A DNA stretch of 29,210 nucleotides from Spirogloea muscicola (taxonomy: Eukaryota > Streptophyta > Zygnematophyceae > Spirogloeales > Spirogloeaceae). Both the position numbers and the translations under genes were made by a program. Each line of letters opens with the position of its first letter. The first letter of the stretch is position 1. The notes under the pieces are model-generated. The model had not been told where the DNA came from. It did no database searches and saw nothing but the letters and a program-made list of their open reading frames with translations. This document shows positions 18,421-28,559 of the stretch, piece after piece. The stretch lies in assembly GCA_009602725.1 (NCBI GenBank), contig WELB01000044.1:661136-690345 (forward strand). Direction: 5' to 3'.

Positions 18421-21400
18421 ATGAGCGGGTGCTGGTGCAAGTGCGAGGCGGGCCTGGCGCAGTGCGGGCCCAAGGTGCCAAAGCTCAAGACGCTGTTCAA
18501 CGCGCAGAAGAGCGCCAACTCAGACGAGTTCTCGGCGCAGCGCGGCGAGCGCCTCGCGCAGCTCCAGGAGATCTGGAATGTGAGCTCCGGGCCCCCTCGC
18601 CTCCTGTCCTCCGGTCATCGGTCGTGTTTGTCGTAATGGAGACTTCCGCCGCCACCGGCCGCCCCACTTGCGACGCTTGAGACTAGGGCAGCGCCTCTGA
18701 CAACGGCGTCCTGCATCGGCAGCACGAGCAGGCCATCGGAACCTGGTCGGTCTGCTTTGGCAGCGGGCTTCCGCGAGGCCCCGAGCGGGGCTCGCCAAGC
18801 AGTCAGGCAGAGTTGCGCTCAGCCTGGTAGAAAGAGGAGCCTGGGATGGCTAGTGCAAGCAACCTGCGCCCTTTCTCTCGTGTCGTCATCCGCCAATTGA
18901 GGGCTGCGGCTGTGAGCCATCTGCCATGTGTTGGACCTCTTGATGACACTGGAAAGACTGACATGGCTAGGGAGCTCATGGCACTCCTGCCGATCGCTTC
19001 GCTGCGCAGGAGGTGGGTGAGGACAAGACTGCGCAGCTGAAAGAGCTACGGGCCGCCGTGGCCGATGCAGTGGACAAGACATATGATCGCGCGCTGGAGG
19101 AGACTGTGCGGCGCAAGTCGGCGCTGGAGGAGAGCATCAAGCTGTCGCAGGGCATGATGTGGGAGAAGCTTGGTCCGGACGCACCCAACGCCATGGTCGA
19201 CCGCAAGCTGCCGCTGCAGCAGCAGCACGAGGAGCTGCAGGGGCGGCTCAAGCAACTGGAGGCGTCACGCATGGGCAACCTCGGCGGCCTTGGTTCGATT
19301 GTTGTCCTCACTGAGGCCCGCCGCAAAGTCCAGGATATGCGGGCGATGCTGAAGCTGCCACCTGCGAACAAGGATGTCAGTCTTGAGGAGGCAAGTTCAG
19401 CATCCTCATTGCCTGCAACAAGCGGTGTTGTGGAAGAGTGTCATTGTCCACTCAGAGCAGATGAAGAGCGATGACTGACATGTCAGTGTCAGCAGCATCT
19501 TGGCGTGCAAGTATGATGGTCTGCTCAGATGGCAGAGCCAGTGATTTGAGACCATGAGCGCACGTATAATGCTGAGCCCTACAGGTAGTACGTTGACATT
19601 GATGAGCAGCAAGGCGCGCACTCTGATGCATGATTATTGCTCACGCCTGAGATGTGAAAGTGTTTTTGGTTGCTGCAGTTGTGGTCGTCGACATTTGAGG
19701 AGATGCAATCGAGAATGGAAGGCAAGGCCTTGTCACCAATTCCATCGTACCAGCATCTCAAGCCCCGTCCTGTCTCCAACTCGGAGCAGAAGCCTATGTT
19801 TCAGGTCAGTTGCCAATCATGCGCCCCACCTGAGCACATGGACATGCTGCTTGCAAGCATGCTCAGCAGCTGATCATATCACCTCCCTGATTTCTGATGC
19901 CGTTCTGGAGTGCTTCTGCAACCTCTGCAGAGACTTGAGAACCTGTACAACACGTTGTGCTCCATGGAGAACACGTGGATTGAGAGTTTTGCTCACAGGG
20001 TCAGTTGCGTTGAGCTATGCGACTTTCGCAATCGTTGCCTGCTATGTTCAGCGCTTGGTGGTGTGCACGATTGCGAGCAGCTACATCTCTTCTATACATG
20101 TGCGAATATGAAATCGAACCTGGTTGAGAGTCGTACTGCTCAGGCCGTTCTTTGCTGCCTGACATTGCATTGATAACCCTGCTCATTGTGCTGCACCTCA
20201 AAATATCCCTCTGCAGACGCCACTCGTTGACCTTGACGACTCTGATTCAGACTATCCAAGCGTAAGCACCTGTGGCTCCGCATGATACGCAGGACATTTC
20301 CTTGCTCCCATTACTTTTGCATCGCGTCTACTGCATATTGCCTTAGCTCAACACACCATCTTGCCTGTGAACTCGCCTCATGTCAGTCAAAGGCCTGTAT
20401 CTTTTCAGGACAATGAAAGCGTCATATCGCTGGATGAGGGTGCCGAAAAAGCGTCAGCAAGGAAGATGCAGGGTATGCTGTGCATCTTGTGCTTCCTCCT
20501 TGGATTGTTCAGAGGTCCAGGTGCTGCTGCTGCTTGCAAATTGAGGTCAGCTACTAGGCAACACATGGCAAGCTCCATCCTGTGCCAGTCTGGCCTTACA
20601 CAATGTGTTTCCTGTATCACCCCCAACACTTTGCTGTGGGCCAGAGCTAGCGGAGCGACGGCCGGTGAAGCAGCGGGCTCGCGAGGCCAAGCGCAGCAGC
20701 TCCCCACGCACAAGCTTTGCTGGGGTACCGTCACCTCTTGCTGAAGAGCTAAAGCGCGAGCAGCGCCGCAGCCGCCAACGGCGTAGTTCTGATGCTGCCT
20801 TTAGCAGCAGCAAGGAACACGAGCTTGATGAGCTGAGTGAGTTCTTCAGCGCTTCTTGTTGTTAATGAAGCAAGCATGGACAAATCAGCCTCAAACGCTT
20901 GACCAGCCATTGAGCAAGTTAGATTTGATGGCCAACCTTGAAGGTGATACATTAGTTGACTTTCGTGTACTTATTTCCGTTGCAGGCCATAAGATTTTGC
21001 GGAAGCTGAACAGCATGCACTTCGAGGACAAGATGAAGAAGGTGGACGCCATGCAGGACCCAGAGCCCGAGGCAGTGCCGGGGCCACTCTCGCCCCGAGC
21101 GCGCCAGGTGGCTGGGTCCTTCTTGGCGCCCATTTCCCGACCAATGACCGCGCCAGTGCCAATCAAGCCCCCTCTGGCACCGTTGAGCTCTGCCCCCTTT
21201 GTCAGGACCGCGCTCGGGCCGTCATCGCCAGACACTCTAGACTCCATCCAGCCGACGTCCATCTGGCCCACTCAGGCAGCGCCGATGGCAGCGCCAGCGC
21301 CACCCTCGCCCAAGAAGGCCAAGCCCAGCGTGCGCTATGCGAACGTTGGCGCTGCGCCGCTGCTCTGGCCCCCGCTGGAGTTCCTGCTGGAGGAGGGCGG

Positions 21401-23970
21401 CCGGATGGCACTGCTCTCGCCGCTGCCTGGGGCACCGTCCCTGCAGCCGTCGCTGCTGGACGCGCTTCCTCGGCAGGGCAGCTCTGTCAGCCGTGGCTTC
21501 TCCGCTTCGCCTGTCCGCCAGGCCCGGCCGCAGACCTTTGCGCCAGCGGCAGGTGCCTCCGCCACCTTCTCCCACTCCTCGCCCCGCACTGGGGGCCTCT
21601 CCGCCAGCCTTGGCAGGACGCCCTTCACCAAGCCGTATGGCGATGGCGGCGTTGGCGGCAACGGCAGCAGCCTTGGCCTAGGCTACAGCCCTGGATTTGG
21701 AGCAGGACTCGGTGATGGGTTTGGCCATGGCTATGGTCCCAGCTTTGGACCTGGACGAGGAGAAGGCCTGGGCGCTGGCTACGGGCCCGGCCTTGGACCA
21801 GGGCTCGGTCCTGGCCTCGGGCCAGGCCACGGGCCAGGGTTCGGCGGGTCAGGCGTTGCAGGAGCAGCTCCACCGCCAGGCGCGAGTGTCGGGCCGGCTG
21901 CAGCGGATGTCAGCGCAGAGAAGCCGCGCTCCATGGCCAGCATGGGGCCCACACTGGCCAACCCGGGGCCCGGCGGCATCTCGTCCACACTCAAGCGGGA
22001 CCTCTCCCTCGATGTGGGTGCCGGAGGAATGGCCGGCGGCCTGGGCATCAGCTCGCCCAAGCGGCTCGTCCCGCCGCCGCCGGCGCCCAAGTCGGCGGTG
22101 GTGCCGCCGCCGCCGCCGCCGCCCAAAGCTGCAGGGGGGCCGCCCCCTCCTCCACCACCTCCGCCGGGTGGTGCCAAGAGGGGGCCTGGCGGGGGACCTC
22201 CCCCACCTCCTCCTCCTGGGATGAAGGGCAAGTCGATTGCGCAGCTACTCAAGGAGCAGCGCGAGGGCCGGCTCAAGCGCAACGCCAAGATGGGACAGAT
22301 GTACCGCCTCATCAAGTCGCACGCTGACCCGAACCTGCAGCGCATGAGGGGCAGCGCTGGTGGCGGGGAGGCCGCGCAGGCCGCTGTCCTTGGTGCCCGC
22401 AACAACGGCGGCTCGTCGGAGGGCATGGGGGCTGCGCTTGAGGAGATTACCAAGAAGTATGCATTGTCGCGCTCCCTTTGTGCTATTTATGCTGACTACT
22501 GCCAACTGGACTGTATTCACAGGCTTTCACTATGCAGATGCCTTTGCGTCACGTTCAATGGAGTACCTCAGCAAGAGCTGAACATTGCTCCTACGCTGTT
22601 GGTGTTGACTTGCCAGGTCTGCATTTTACAAGCAGGTCGAGGAGGATGTGGTACAGCACGCGCCGGCAATATGGGAAGCCAAAGACCTTGTGGAAGCATT
22701 CCAGACTTCTGACATGAATTTGCTTGTTGCCTTCCGAAATAAGGTCGATGGCATGCTGGAGAAGCTAACGGACGAGAATCAGGTGCATGCGCAATCACTT
22801 TCCCCAATGTATTCCACCTATATCATGCTTTTGGCAAAAGGCTGGCACGGCGCCATGTTCACTAGTGCTGTCAAATCACTGAATGCACTAAGAGGAAAGG
22901 CTGCTGTTAGGAGAGGCTGACAGTCTGACGGTTGTCTCGCAGGTCCTGTCCAAGTTCCCCTTCCCCAGCAAGAAGCTCGACACCATTCGCGAGGCAGCAT
23001 CGCTGTTCCTGCGCCTGGAGACTATGGCCAAGGACTTGGAGGCCTGCGTCAAGGACTTCAAGGCCAAGGCGACAGAGCTCAAGGAGCGGCAGAGACAGGA
23101 GCTGCTGCTCACCACTCAGGAGCTCCGGCATCCGGCAAGCGGCGAGCTCGAGCGCCTCACTCGCTACTTTGACAAGGTTTGACATTGACAAAGTCACTCC
23201 TTTGACTGCCGTCCTGCCTCTGTCCGCGACAGCAAAGTGCTGCGCAAGTACGCAGCTTGATGGTTGGTGCCTTTTTGCAGATGGAGAAGCAGTTCAATGC
23301 GATTGAGAAGTCCAAGGATGAAGATAAGAAGCGGTTTCAGGCCCAGAAAATTGAATTTGACTTTGGCATTCTCACGCGAATCAAGGAGGCTGCCGTTTCC
23401 CATGCTGGCCAGTTCCTGGATGTTTGCTTACAGGTGCTTGTCAAGCTTCTGGCACCTATTGCAGTGGCACATGCTTTGTTCTGCTCACAGCCTGCACTTG
23501 GTCTGGCACCGTCCTTGCTGCTTCCTCACAAGCTTCCATCTGGTGGTGGCTTGGTTATTAGTGTGACTCATCGTCTGTCTGCACCTCAATAAGTGGTTTG
23601 CAATTGTCATGCAAACGATCACGTGAATGGATTAGTCAGTATTGACATGAACTCAGTTGCCTGCAGAGGTCGGTTCTGTGGGTCCTGAAATGTCAGTGAC
23701 ATACTTTTGGCTCACATTTTGACCTTCTGTTGCCTTTGCCAGGAAAGTCGTCTGATAAAGGCAATGGTGGCCGTCACGCTGGAGGGGACAATTGAGCCGA
23801 CAGAGCTGCCGCGGGTGAAGCGTGTTGTCAAGACGCTGGAGAAGGCCTTTAACTTCAACTACAGGGTCTACAATTTTGTACAGGGCCAGGACGAGGAGAC
23901 AGAGAGGATTGTGGACGAGGTTTGCCAGGAGTACAGGAGATACGAGGAACTGCCAGAGCTGTGGATATAG
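18421..23970 (+). CDS. Proline-rich coiled-coil protein, At4g04980/At1g61080-like
   Basis: Exons: 18421-18579, 19010-19390, 19679-19804, 19931-19999, 20217-20261, 20409-20472, 20645-20836, 20986-22456, 22617-22782, 22943-23176, 23281-23433 and 23743-23970; 3288 nt, 1095 aa, phases consistent. Order: Cys-containing N-terminus (MSGCWCKCE), helical coiled-coil-like segment (residues 54-180), disordered Ser/Arg part, Gly-rich quasi-repeat (about 564-637), poly-Pro FH1-like segment (about 707-759), then KGKSIAQLLKEQ and MGQMYRLIKS, and a mostly helical C-terminal 330 residues (SAFYKQVEED, LSKFPFPSKKLD, EFDFGILTRIKEA, NYRVYNFVQG). The last part resembles plant proteins called hydroxyproline-rich glycoprotein family, as I recall them. 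No signal peptide is seen, so that name is probably misleading and a cytoplasmic actin- or scaffold-related role is plausible (inference). Intron 2 starts with GC (gag|gcaagt). It is not a formin: no FH2 motifs are seen. Confidence 0.85.
19391..19678 (+). other. GC-AG intron in the proline-rich protein gene
   Basis: Donor gag|gcaagt is the classical GC donor consensus and the acceptor is ctgcag|ttg. Both exons are phase 0. Reading on without splicing reaches a stop at 19472-19474. Confidence 0.75.
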
Positions 23971-24100
23971 CTGCAGCTCAAATATGCTCCCTCTTGCACC
24001 ACACTTGGGCCTTGCCTTGCCCAGGCAAGCGCACATGCGTGTGCCCATGTTTGATTATGGTCCTTGTTTTGGGGTGCTCCAGTACTCTGGTGCGAGGCTG

Positions 24101-24105
24101 TGTAA
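24101..24105 (+). terminator. Possible TGTAA polyadenylation signal
   Basis: TGTAA lies 131 bp after the stop codon at 23968-23970. UGUAA is the known dominant signal in green algae such as Chlamydomonas; its use here is inference. Confidence 0.35.
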
Positions 24106-24860
24106 GGAGAGTGACATGACAATTGCCTGTCGAAAGATTGCAATTCTTATTGCAGTGGTTTTCAATGATCATAGCGTCCAGGATTTCTGCTAGTGGGACT
24201 TGCATTGTGGCGGTTGCTCAAGGGGCTGAAGCTGCGCAGAGCAGTAGGGTGCTGGAGCTCGTGCAGCTTGCAACACCATTGATTTTGTCAGCGCTTGCTG
24301 TGAAGAAGCAAAGTATACGTTAAGGCAGTGTGCCTGGTGTTTGCTAAGATCTGGCCACTGCTTGTCAAAAGATCTAGGGCTTATGGATGTTACCTGAAAT
24401 TTTGCGCTGGAAGGGGTGTAGCTACTGTAAGTTAAGCTGAGGATCGATTATCGTAAGTGGACTCATTCATGACGTTCGCTCACTTCATTGGTTCTGAAAG
24501 ACGATGACTGGCTGACAGTGGCGCAGTCTCAAGTTACAAGGAGTCATCGATGACTGTTGCCAACTCGGTCGGCCTGGACAGACATTAATTTGATGACAGT
24601 GGCGCAATCTTCACATCACAGAGTTATTTGACGGCCTCCTGATGCCAGCCAAATATTCAGAAATCTCACATCTATCGTGGACAATATGAGGTGGCGGTCA
24701 TCAGACGCAGAACAATGCGTCTGATGACAACTCAGTCTCAAGGGAAGAAGTGGTGAGGGAAAGCGCAAAAACAACTGTAGGACGACTGCTGCAGAGAACT
24801 TCATTTCCCGCATGGCAGTGACCACAGATATCAACAGTGGCAGACACAGCTTCTTGGTCC
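24106..24860. other. Intergenic stretch with short repeats
   Basis: No gene is seen. Near-identical TGACAGTGGCGCARTCT occurs near 24516 and again near 24594. A 13-bp perfect inverted repeat at 24697-24728 is listed separately. Part of it may be the decayed tail of the minus-strand retroelement fragment at 24861-24931. Confidence 0.45.
24697..24728. repeat. Perfect 13-bp inverted repeat
   Basis: Arms gtcatcagacgca (24697-24709) and tgcgtctgatgac (24716-24728) are exact reverse complements around the 6-nt spacer gaacaa. No T-run follows, so a terminator is unlikely. Confidence 0.92.
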
Positions 24861-24931
24861 CGGCAACAAGAAGGCAGATGAGCTGAGGGGAGGGGGAGGT
24901 GCCACCAGTGCGCAAGCCAGAGGCTGTAGCC
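24861..24931 (-). mobile_element. Retroelement ORF-end fragment, family A
   Basis: The minus-strand ACAGCCTCTGGCTTGCGC...CTCAGCTCATCTG matches the last coding part of copy A near 26629-26690 (peptide ASGLR...). The frame is shifted and the final LLTRGY is lost, so this is a decayed copy. Confidence 0.7.
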
Positions 24932-25167
24932 ATTCATCGAGGACCGCTGGTGACGCTCTAGCCGAACCTGAGGGAGCGGTGCTCTTGGCCTGAAGCGTCC
25001 ACCATGTCACGGAGCAACCGTGCGGCGCAGGCTCGAGGAGCGGCTACGGCAGGTCGAGGCTCCACGCCACGCAGATGCAAGGCGTGGGCCGAAGGACCGC
25101 TGGAGGGGAGTGGACGGGCACACAAAACACCTGCGCCAGCGAGCCAGCCGTTGAACCCGTCTTGTAA

Positions 25168-25205
25168 AAGAAATTGGAAGTGCTCGCCCATCGAAGAGGG
25201 GCTGG
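25168..25205 (-). mobile_element. Retroelement tail end, family 1 type
   Basis: The plus strand reads gaagtgctcgcccatcgaag followed by aggggctggc, matching the 3' end of the family 1 tails at 11887 and 12001. It breaks off inside the hairpin. Confidence 0.6.
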
Positions 25206-25337
25206 CTTGTGAAAGAGAGCTGTGTGATAAACAGGAAGACTCTTTCAGTAGAGGGCGTTCTGAGCTGCGGGTGCTCAACAGGGGATATTCAAGCACCCAG
25301 TGGCCACTTAGAGTTTTTGCCAGCCCCATCAAGAGAA

Positions 25338-25398
25338 GTGAGCTCTTCCAAAGGGGGCGAGGGCTGTGAAAAGCCAGCCCGAACACTTTGATTAAATC
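25338..25398 (-). mobile_element. Retroelement tail, family 2, with hairpin
   Basis: The plus-strand agtgagctcttccaaaggg then gggctgtgaaaagccagccc is the reverse complement of a tail ending GCCCCCTTTGGAAGAGCTCACT. Arms GGGCTG (25361-25366) and CAGCCC (25375-25380) form a 6-bp hairpin. Related tails lie at 25514-25555, 26838-26886 and 28652-28692. Confidence 0.7.
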
Positions 25399-25513
25399 CC
25401 AAGGGGCTGAAAAGCGCTGAAGAACATAAATGAGCAAGTACCATGTAAGATAGAAAATCCAATCGACCTTACATAGCAGCCGCAAGTCATAAAGACTAGG
25501 CGCCGGGTAGATA

Positions 25514-25555
25514 GGTGCTCTCCCAAAGGGGCCGAGGGCTGTGAACAGCCAGCCA
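25514..25555 (-). mobile_element. Retroelement tail, family 2, abutting copy A
   Basis: The box gtgctctcccaaaggggccg precedes GGCTG-TGAA-CAGCC (25537-25550). The readable coding part of copy A starts only a few bases further on, so the tail sits directly at the truncated 5' end of copy A, in opposite orientation. Confidence 0.65.
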
Positions 25556-26800
25556 TGCAGACCAGCGTACCTTGGCTGCTGGGCTCAGGTGGCCTCGTCC
25601 ATATCTGGACGATTCCTCCTTGAGCAACAACGTGTGTTGGCGCCTCACATCAGTAATGTGTTCAGGGGAGTCTGCCTTTCCAAGTGACTCTCAAAGCATG
25701 CCAACAGGACCTCTTTGCCGCATACCCGCCTCTGGTGAATGAGCCTGTTAGCTTTGCTGCCTGGGCTGATGTTTCTGATGTTAAGGCTCAATCGCGGTTT
25801 TCCGGTGCTGCAGACGAGCAACCACTGGAGCATCTCCGTAGTCTCCTCCAAGGGGATGCTCGAGGCCAGGCTCGGCTCCTATCTGTATCGTCTCTGGGAC
25901 CGTCTGAGTGGCTCCGCACTTTGCCTTTGCATGCGGGCTTGCGGATGGAGAATGCTTTGTTTTGCGATGCTATGCGCCGCCGTCTTGGCTTACCATCCCT
26001 GTGCTTGGCAGGAGTGACCCAATGTGAATGTGGGCTTATTGAGCATGATGCAGTGCTCATGGGTGACCACATGCTCAGGTATGCCGAAGGCAGTGAGCGC
26101 ACGGGCTCCCACAACCTCCTACGTGACGCCATGTATGGCATCGTCAAGGAGGCGGGATATCAAGTGGCGTTGGAGAGCACCGGGGTGATGCCCGTCCAGC
26201 TCCGCAACGGGGTCCCTCGGACGCGGCGTGTCGATCTGGTCGGCGTCCCCCTGGGAGGTGGCAAGCGGCTTCTCATGGACGTCGTCCTAAGCGACAGCTT
26301 CCGGACGAAGGGCCCCGTAACTTCTGAGACCGGCTATGCCGTGAAGGTGGCCGAACAGAAGAAGTTGCACCAAGTACAAGGACCACCCGGCGGGTGATAC
26401 CTTTTACCCCCTGGCGATGGACATCCATGGGTGTTACGGGGGTCGGTGGTCCTCGTTACTTTCGCTGCTGGCATCTCAAGCTGACCAGGCGCCGGGAACA
26501 GGGTGCAGCCCTTCCCGGTGGCTCGGTGCCTTCGGGTCTTGTGTCCTGCTACCGTATGCGTTTGTCTATGTCGCTACAGCGTTCCCAAGCGCTTGCTTTG
26601 CATCGCCGCGCTGGTCTTGCCCTTGCAGCAGCCTCTGGCTTGCGCAGCGGGGTTGCTCTTCCTCCCCTCAGCTCATCTGACTTCCTACTGCTGACACGGG
26701 GTTACTAAGAGCGCCCTGGCTGTCTAGCCTGTGGCTCCGTCATGAACACCTGTATGCATCTGGGTGGCTTTCACAGCCGCTCTTTTAATATCAGCAGCCG
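25556..26800 (+). pseudogene. Retroelement copy A: ORF C-terminus with zinc motif and endonuclease-like domain, plus tail
   Basis: Coding text runs from about 25556 (PAYLGCWAQVASSI, VLAPHISNVF) to a stop at 26706-26708 and needs frame changes near 25684 and 26374. Order: ARLLSVSSLGPSEWLRTLPL, CLAGVTQCECG, GDHMLR, SHNLLRDAMYGIVKEAGY, then RRVDLVG...LLMD (D-x14-D, Asp codons 26233 and 26278), VAEQKKLHQ, and after the second shift YKDHPAGDTFYPLAMDIHG and YRMRLSMSLQRSQALALH. CCHC plus D-x14-D and a Lys-rich segment fits the restriction-like endonuclease at the C-terminus of some non-LTR retrotransposons; this is my assignment from pattern. The last zinc Cys is Tyr (tat, 26080-26082). With the shifts, the copy is dead. 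No reverse transcriptase remains. A tail with GGTGGCTTTCACAGCC follows. Confidence 0.78.
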
Positions 26801-26837
26801 CTTTCAGCCCGAGAAATATGGCAAGCCGGAAAGAAAA

Positions 26838-27022
26838 TGAGCTCTTCCAAAGGGGGTGGGGGCTGTGGATGGCTGGCCATCCACAGAAAGAGTGCACCCG
26901 TGGCCCGCGCGCTGCACCTGCGTGCCGGAAGAGCCCTCGCTGCTGCCTCTGGCCAGGGACTCGGTTCCAGGAGCTCAGCTTCTCTGACCTGAGGCTGCTT
27001 AGCAGGGGTTACTGAGTGCTTC
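26838..27022 (+). mobile_element. Tail hairpin plus ORF-end fragment
   Basis: A family 2 tail box (gagctcttccaaagggggtg, minus sense) leads into a perfect 10-bp hairpin at 26863-26886. It is followed at once by an ORF-end remnant (GCACCTGCGTGCCGG, GCTGCTGCCTCTGG) that ends FSDLRLLSRGY with the stop at 27013-27015. The 42 bp at 26981-27022 recur exactly at 17758-17799. Confidence 0.72.
26863..26886. repeat. Perfect 10-bp hairpin CTGTGGATGG-CTGG-CCATCCACAG
   Basis: Arms 26863-26872 and 26877-26886 around a 4-nt loop. It stands where other tails have the GGGCTG/CAGCCC hairpin, with a different stem sequence. Confidence 0.92.
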
Positions 27023-28530
27023 GTAGCTGCTTACTTCCTTTTGTGCTTGGTTTAACAAGGTCCAACTGCGCCAAAAAGCACACAGCCATGCAAGAGACTA
27101 CTGCCAATCGGAGCTTAGTAACCCCGAGTCAGCAGCCGCAAGTCGGAATAACTTGCAGCTGTGAAAAGAGGCACGCCGACGAGACTCTGAAGCAGCAGCC
27201 GTGGCACGGCCTGCCCGCAAGTGCACTGCGTAATGACTCGGGGACCGTTGGAAGGGGCAGTCCCCTTACCGCTTTCCCTGGCCCCTTCGAACTTTGTTCA
27301 GTCTTTTGGCGGCCCGTGGTGCAACAGGCTGTCACGGAGGTGGCGACCGGCTCGTTGCCTTCTCAGATGGCGCTCCGCTCTGCTCAACACGAGGTACTCG
27401 TGGAGCACCCTGCCCTCGCAGAGAGCGTGGTCCCGTTTGCGCACCTGGCCCACTCCTCCGACTCGCAGGCGCCGGCGCGCTACATGGCGACAGTCGACAA
27501 GGCGGCCTTCGCGGCCACGCTTCGGCTCCTCCCTCCGGCAGACGTGCGCGGCCATGCTCGGCTGCGATCCACTTCCTCCCCGGGCGCGGCAGCCTGGCTC
27601 TCCGCGCTCCCCATCTACGACGCACTCTGGATGCCGGACGAGCTCTTCCGCACGGCAATTTATCGTCTGCTGGGTCTCCCCCCACCCTGTCTGCTGGGGG
27701 TGCTGCAGTGCGAGTGCGGGGAGCGGTCGGCGGACCCGGCGGAGCTGGCGGCGCATGTCCTCCGCTGCGCCACTGGCGGTGAACGTACAGCTGCACACGA
27801 CCTCCTCCGGGATGCAATGTTCGGCATCTTCCAGGAGGCCGGATACACGGTGGCGATGCAGAACAGTTCTGTCATGCCATGCCAATTTTCCAGAGGGCCG
27901 ACGGACTACACACGCGCCGCGTCGACTTGGTGGCTTCCACGCCGGGAGGCGGCGTTCGCATCATTGCTGATGTGGTCATCACTGACGTGGTCGACCGCTC
28001 CAACTCGTGGCTTTCTGCCTCGTGGGCTGGCCATCCTGCGGCAAAAGCTGCTCGCTGCAAGGCGGCCAAACACGCTGACCACCCTGCTGGGGACAAGTTC
28101 GTACCCCTGGCCGTGGATGTGCACAGGGCTTTCGAGTCCCAGCGGCTCGACCTGCTGGCCAGGCTTGCGCGGCGCGCTGTGTCCTGCAGGCGAGGTGAGC
28201 CGGCTGACTTAAATGCTGCTGGCTCGTGGGCCCAGGTCTATCGCATGCGTTTGTCAGTCTCCCTCCAGCGGTCCTTGGCCCACGCCTTGCATCTGCGTGC
28301 TGGCCGTGCTATAGCTGCAGCCTCTGGCTTTCGTCAGGGGGATTGTTTCCCAGCAGCTAGTCTGTCAGGTTTGAGGCTCCTCACTCGTTGCTTCTGAGTG
28401 GTCCATCTACACCCGTTCTGACATAGCGCTTTAGGCCCCTCCGTCATTTTGGCCCTTCAAACCTTTGTCAATATTTACGGGCTGGCTTTTCACAGCCCTT
28501 ACCCCCATTGGGAGAGCCACTTCTTCTTTT
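27016..28530 (+). pseudogene. Retroelement copy B: ORF C-terminus with intact CCHC and endonuclease-like motif, plus tail
   Basis: Open frame from 27016 to about 27880, then continuing in the frame that ends at the stop 28395-28397; one frameshift lies near 27875-27895. Recognisable order: ARLRSTSSPGAAAWLSALPI, LGVLQCECG, AAHVLRC (complete CCHC), AAHDLLRDAMFGIFQEAGY, then after the shift RRVDLVA...IIAD (same D-x14-D spacing as copy A), HADHPAGDKFVPLAVDVH, YRMRLSVSLQRSLAHALH, SGLRLLTRCF. Residues before about 27540 are not clearly related to copy A. The tail holds hairpin GGGCTG/CAGCCC (28479-28498) and ends CCCCATTGGGAGAGCCACTT. Copies A and B share roughly half their residues by eye, so they are separate subfamilies. 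No reverse transcriptase is in the window; each copy is 5'-truncated or this is a shorter type of element. Confidence 0.78.
28479..28498. repeat. Tail hairpin of copy B
   Basis: GGGCTG (28479-28484) and CAGCCC (28493-28498) flank an 8-nt loop, in the same relative place after the ORF as in families 1 and A. Confidence 0.8.
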
Positions 28531-28559
28531 TCTGGGCTAGCCTCTCCCAGCCACCGCCC

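Noticed and set aside
19573-19620. Extra small exon reading YVDIDEQQGAHSDA
   Set aside because: No GT or GC donor in phase after it, and the flanking exons already join in frame.
20856-22712. Single 618-residue ORF as a separate gene
   Set aside because: Its main part is exon 8 (20986-22456) of the 12-exon gene; both ends are intron sequence.
18421-23970. Formin (FH1-FH2 protein)
   Set aside because: An FH1-like poly-Pro region exists but no FH2 motifs follow; the C-terminus matches another plant family.
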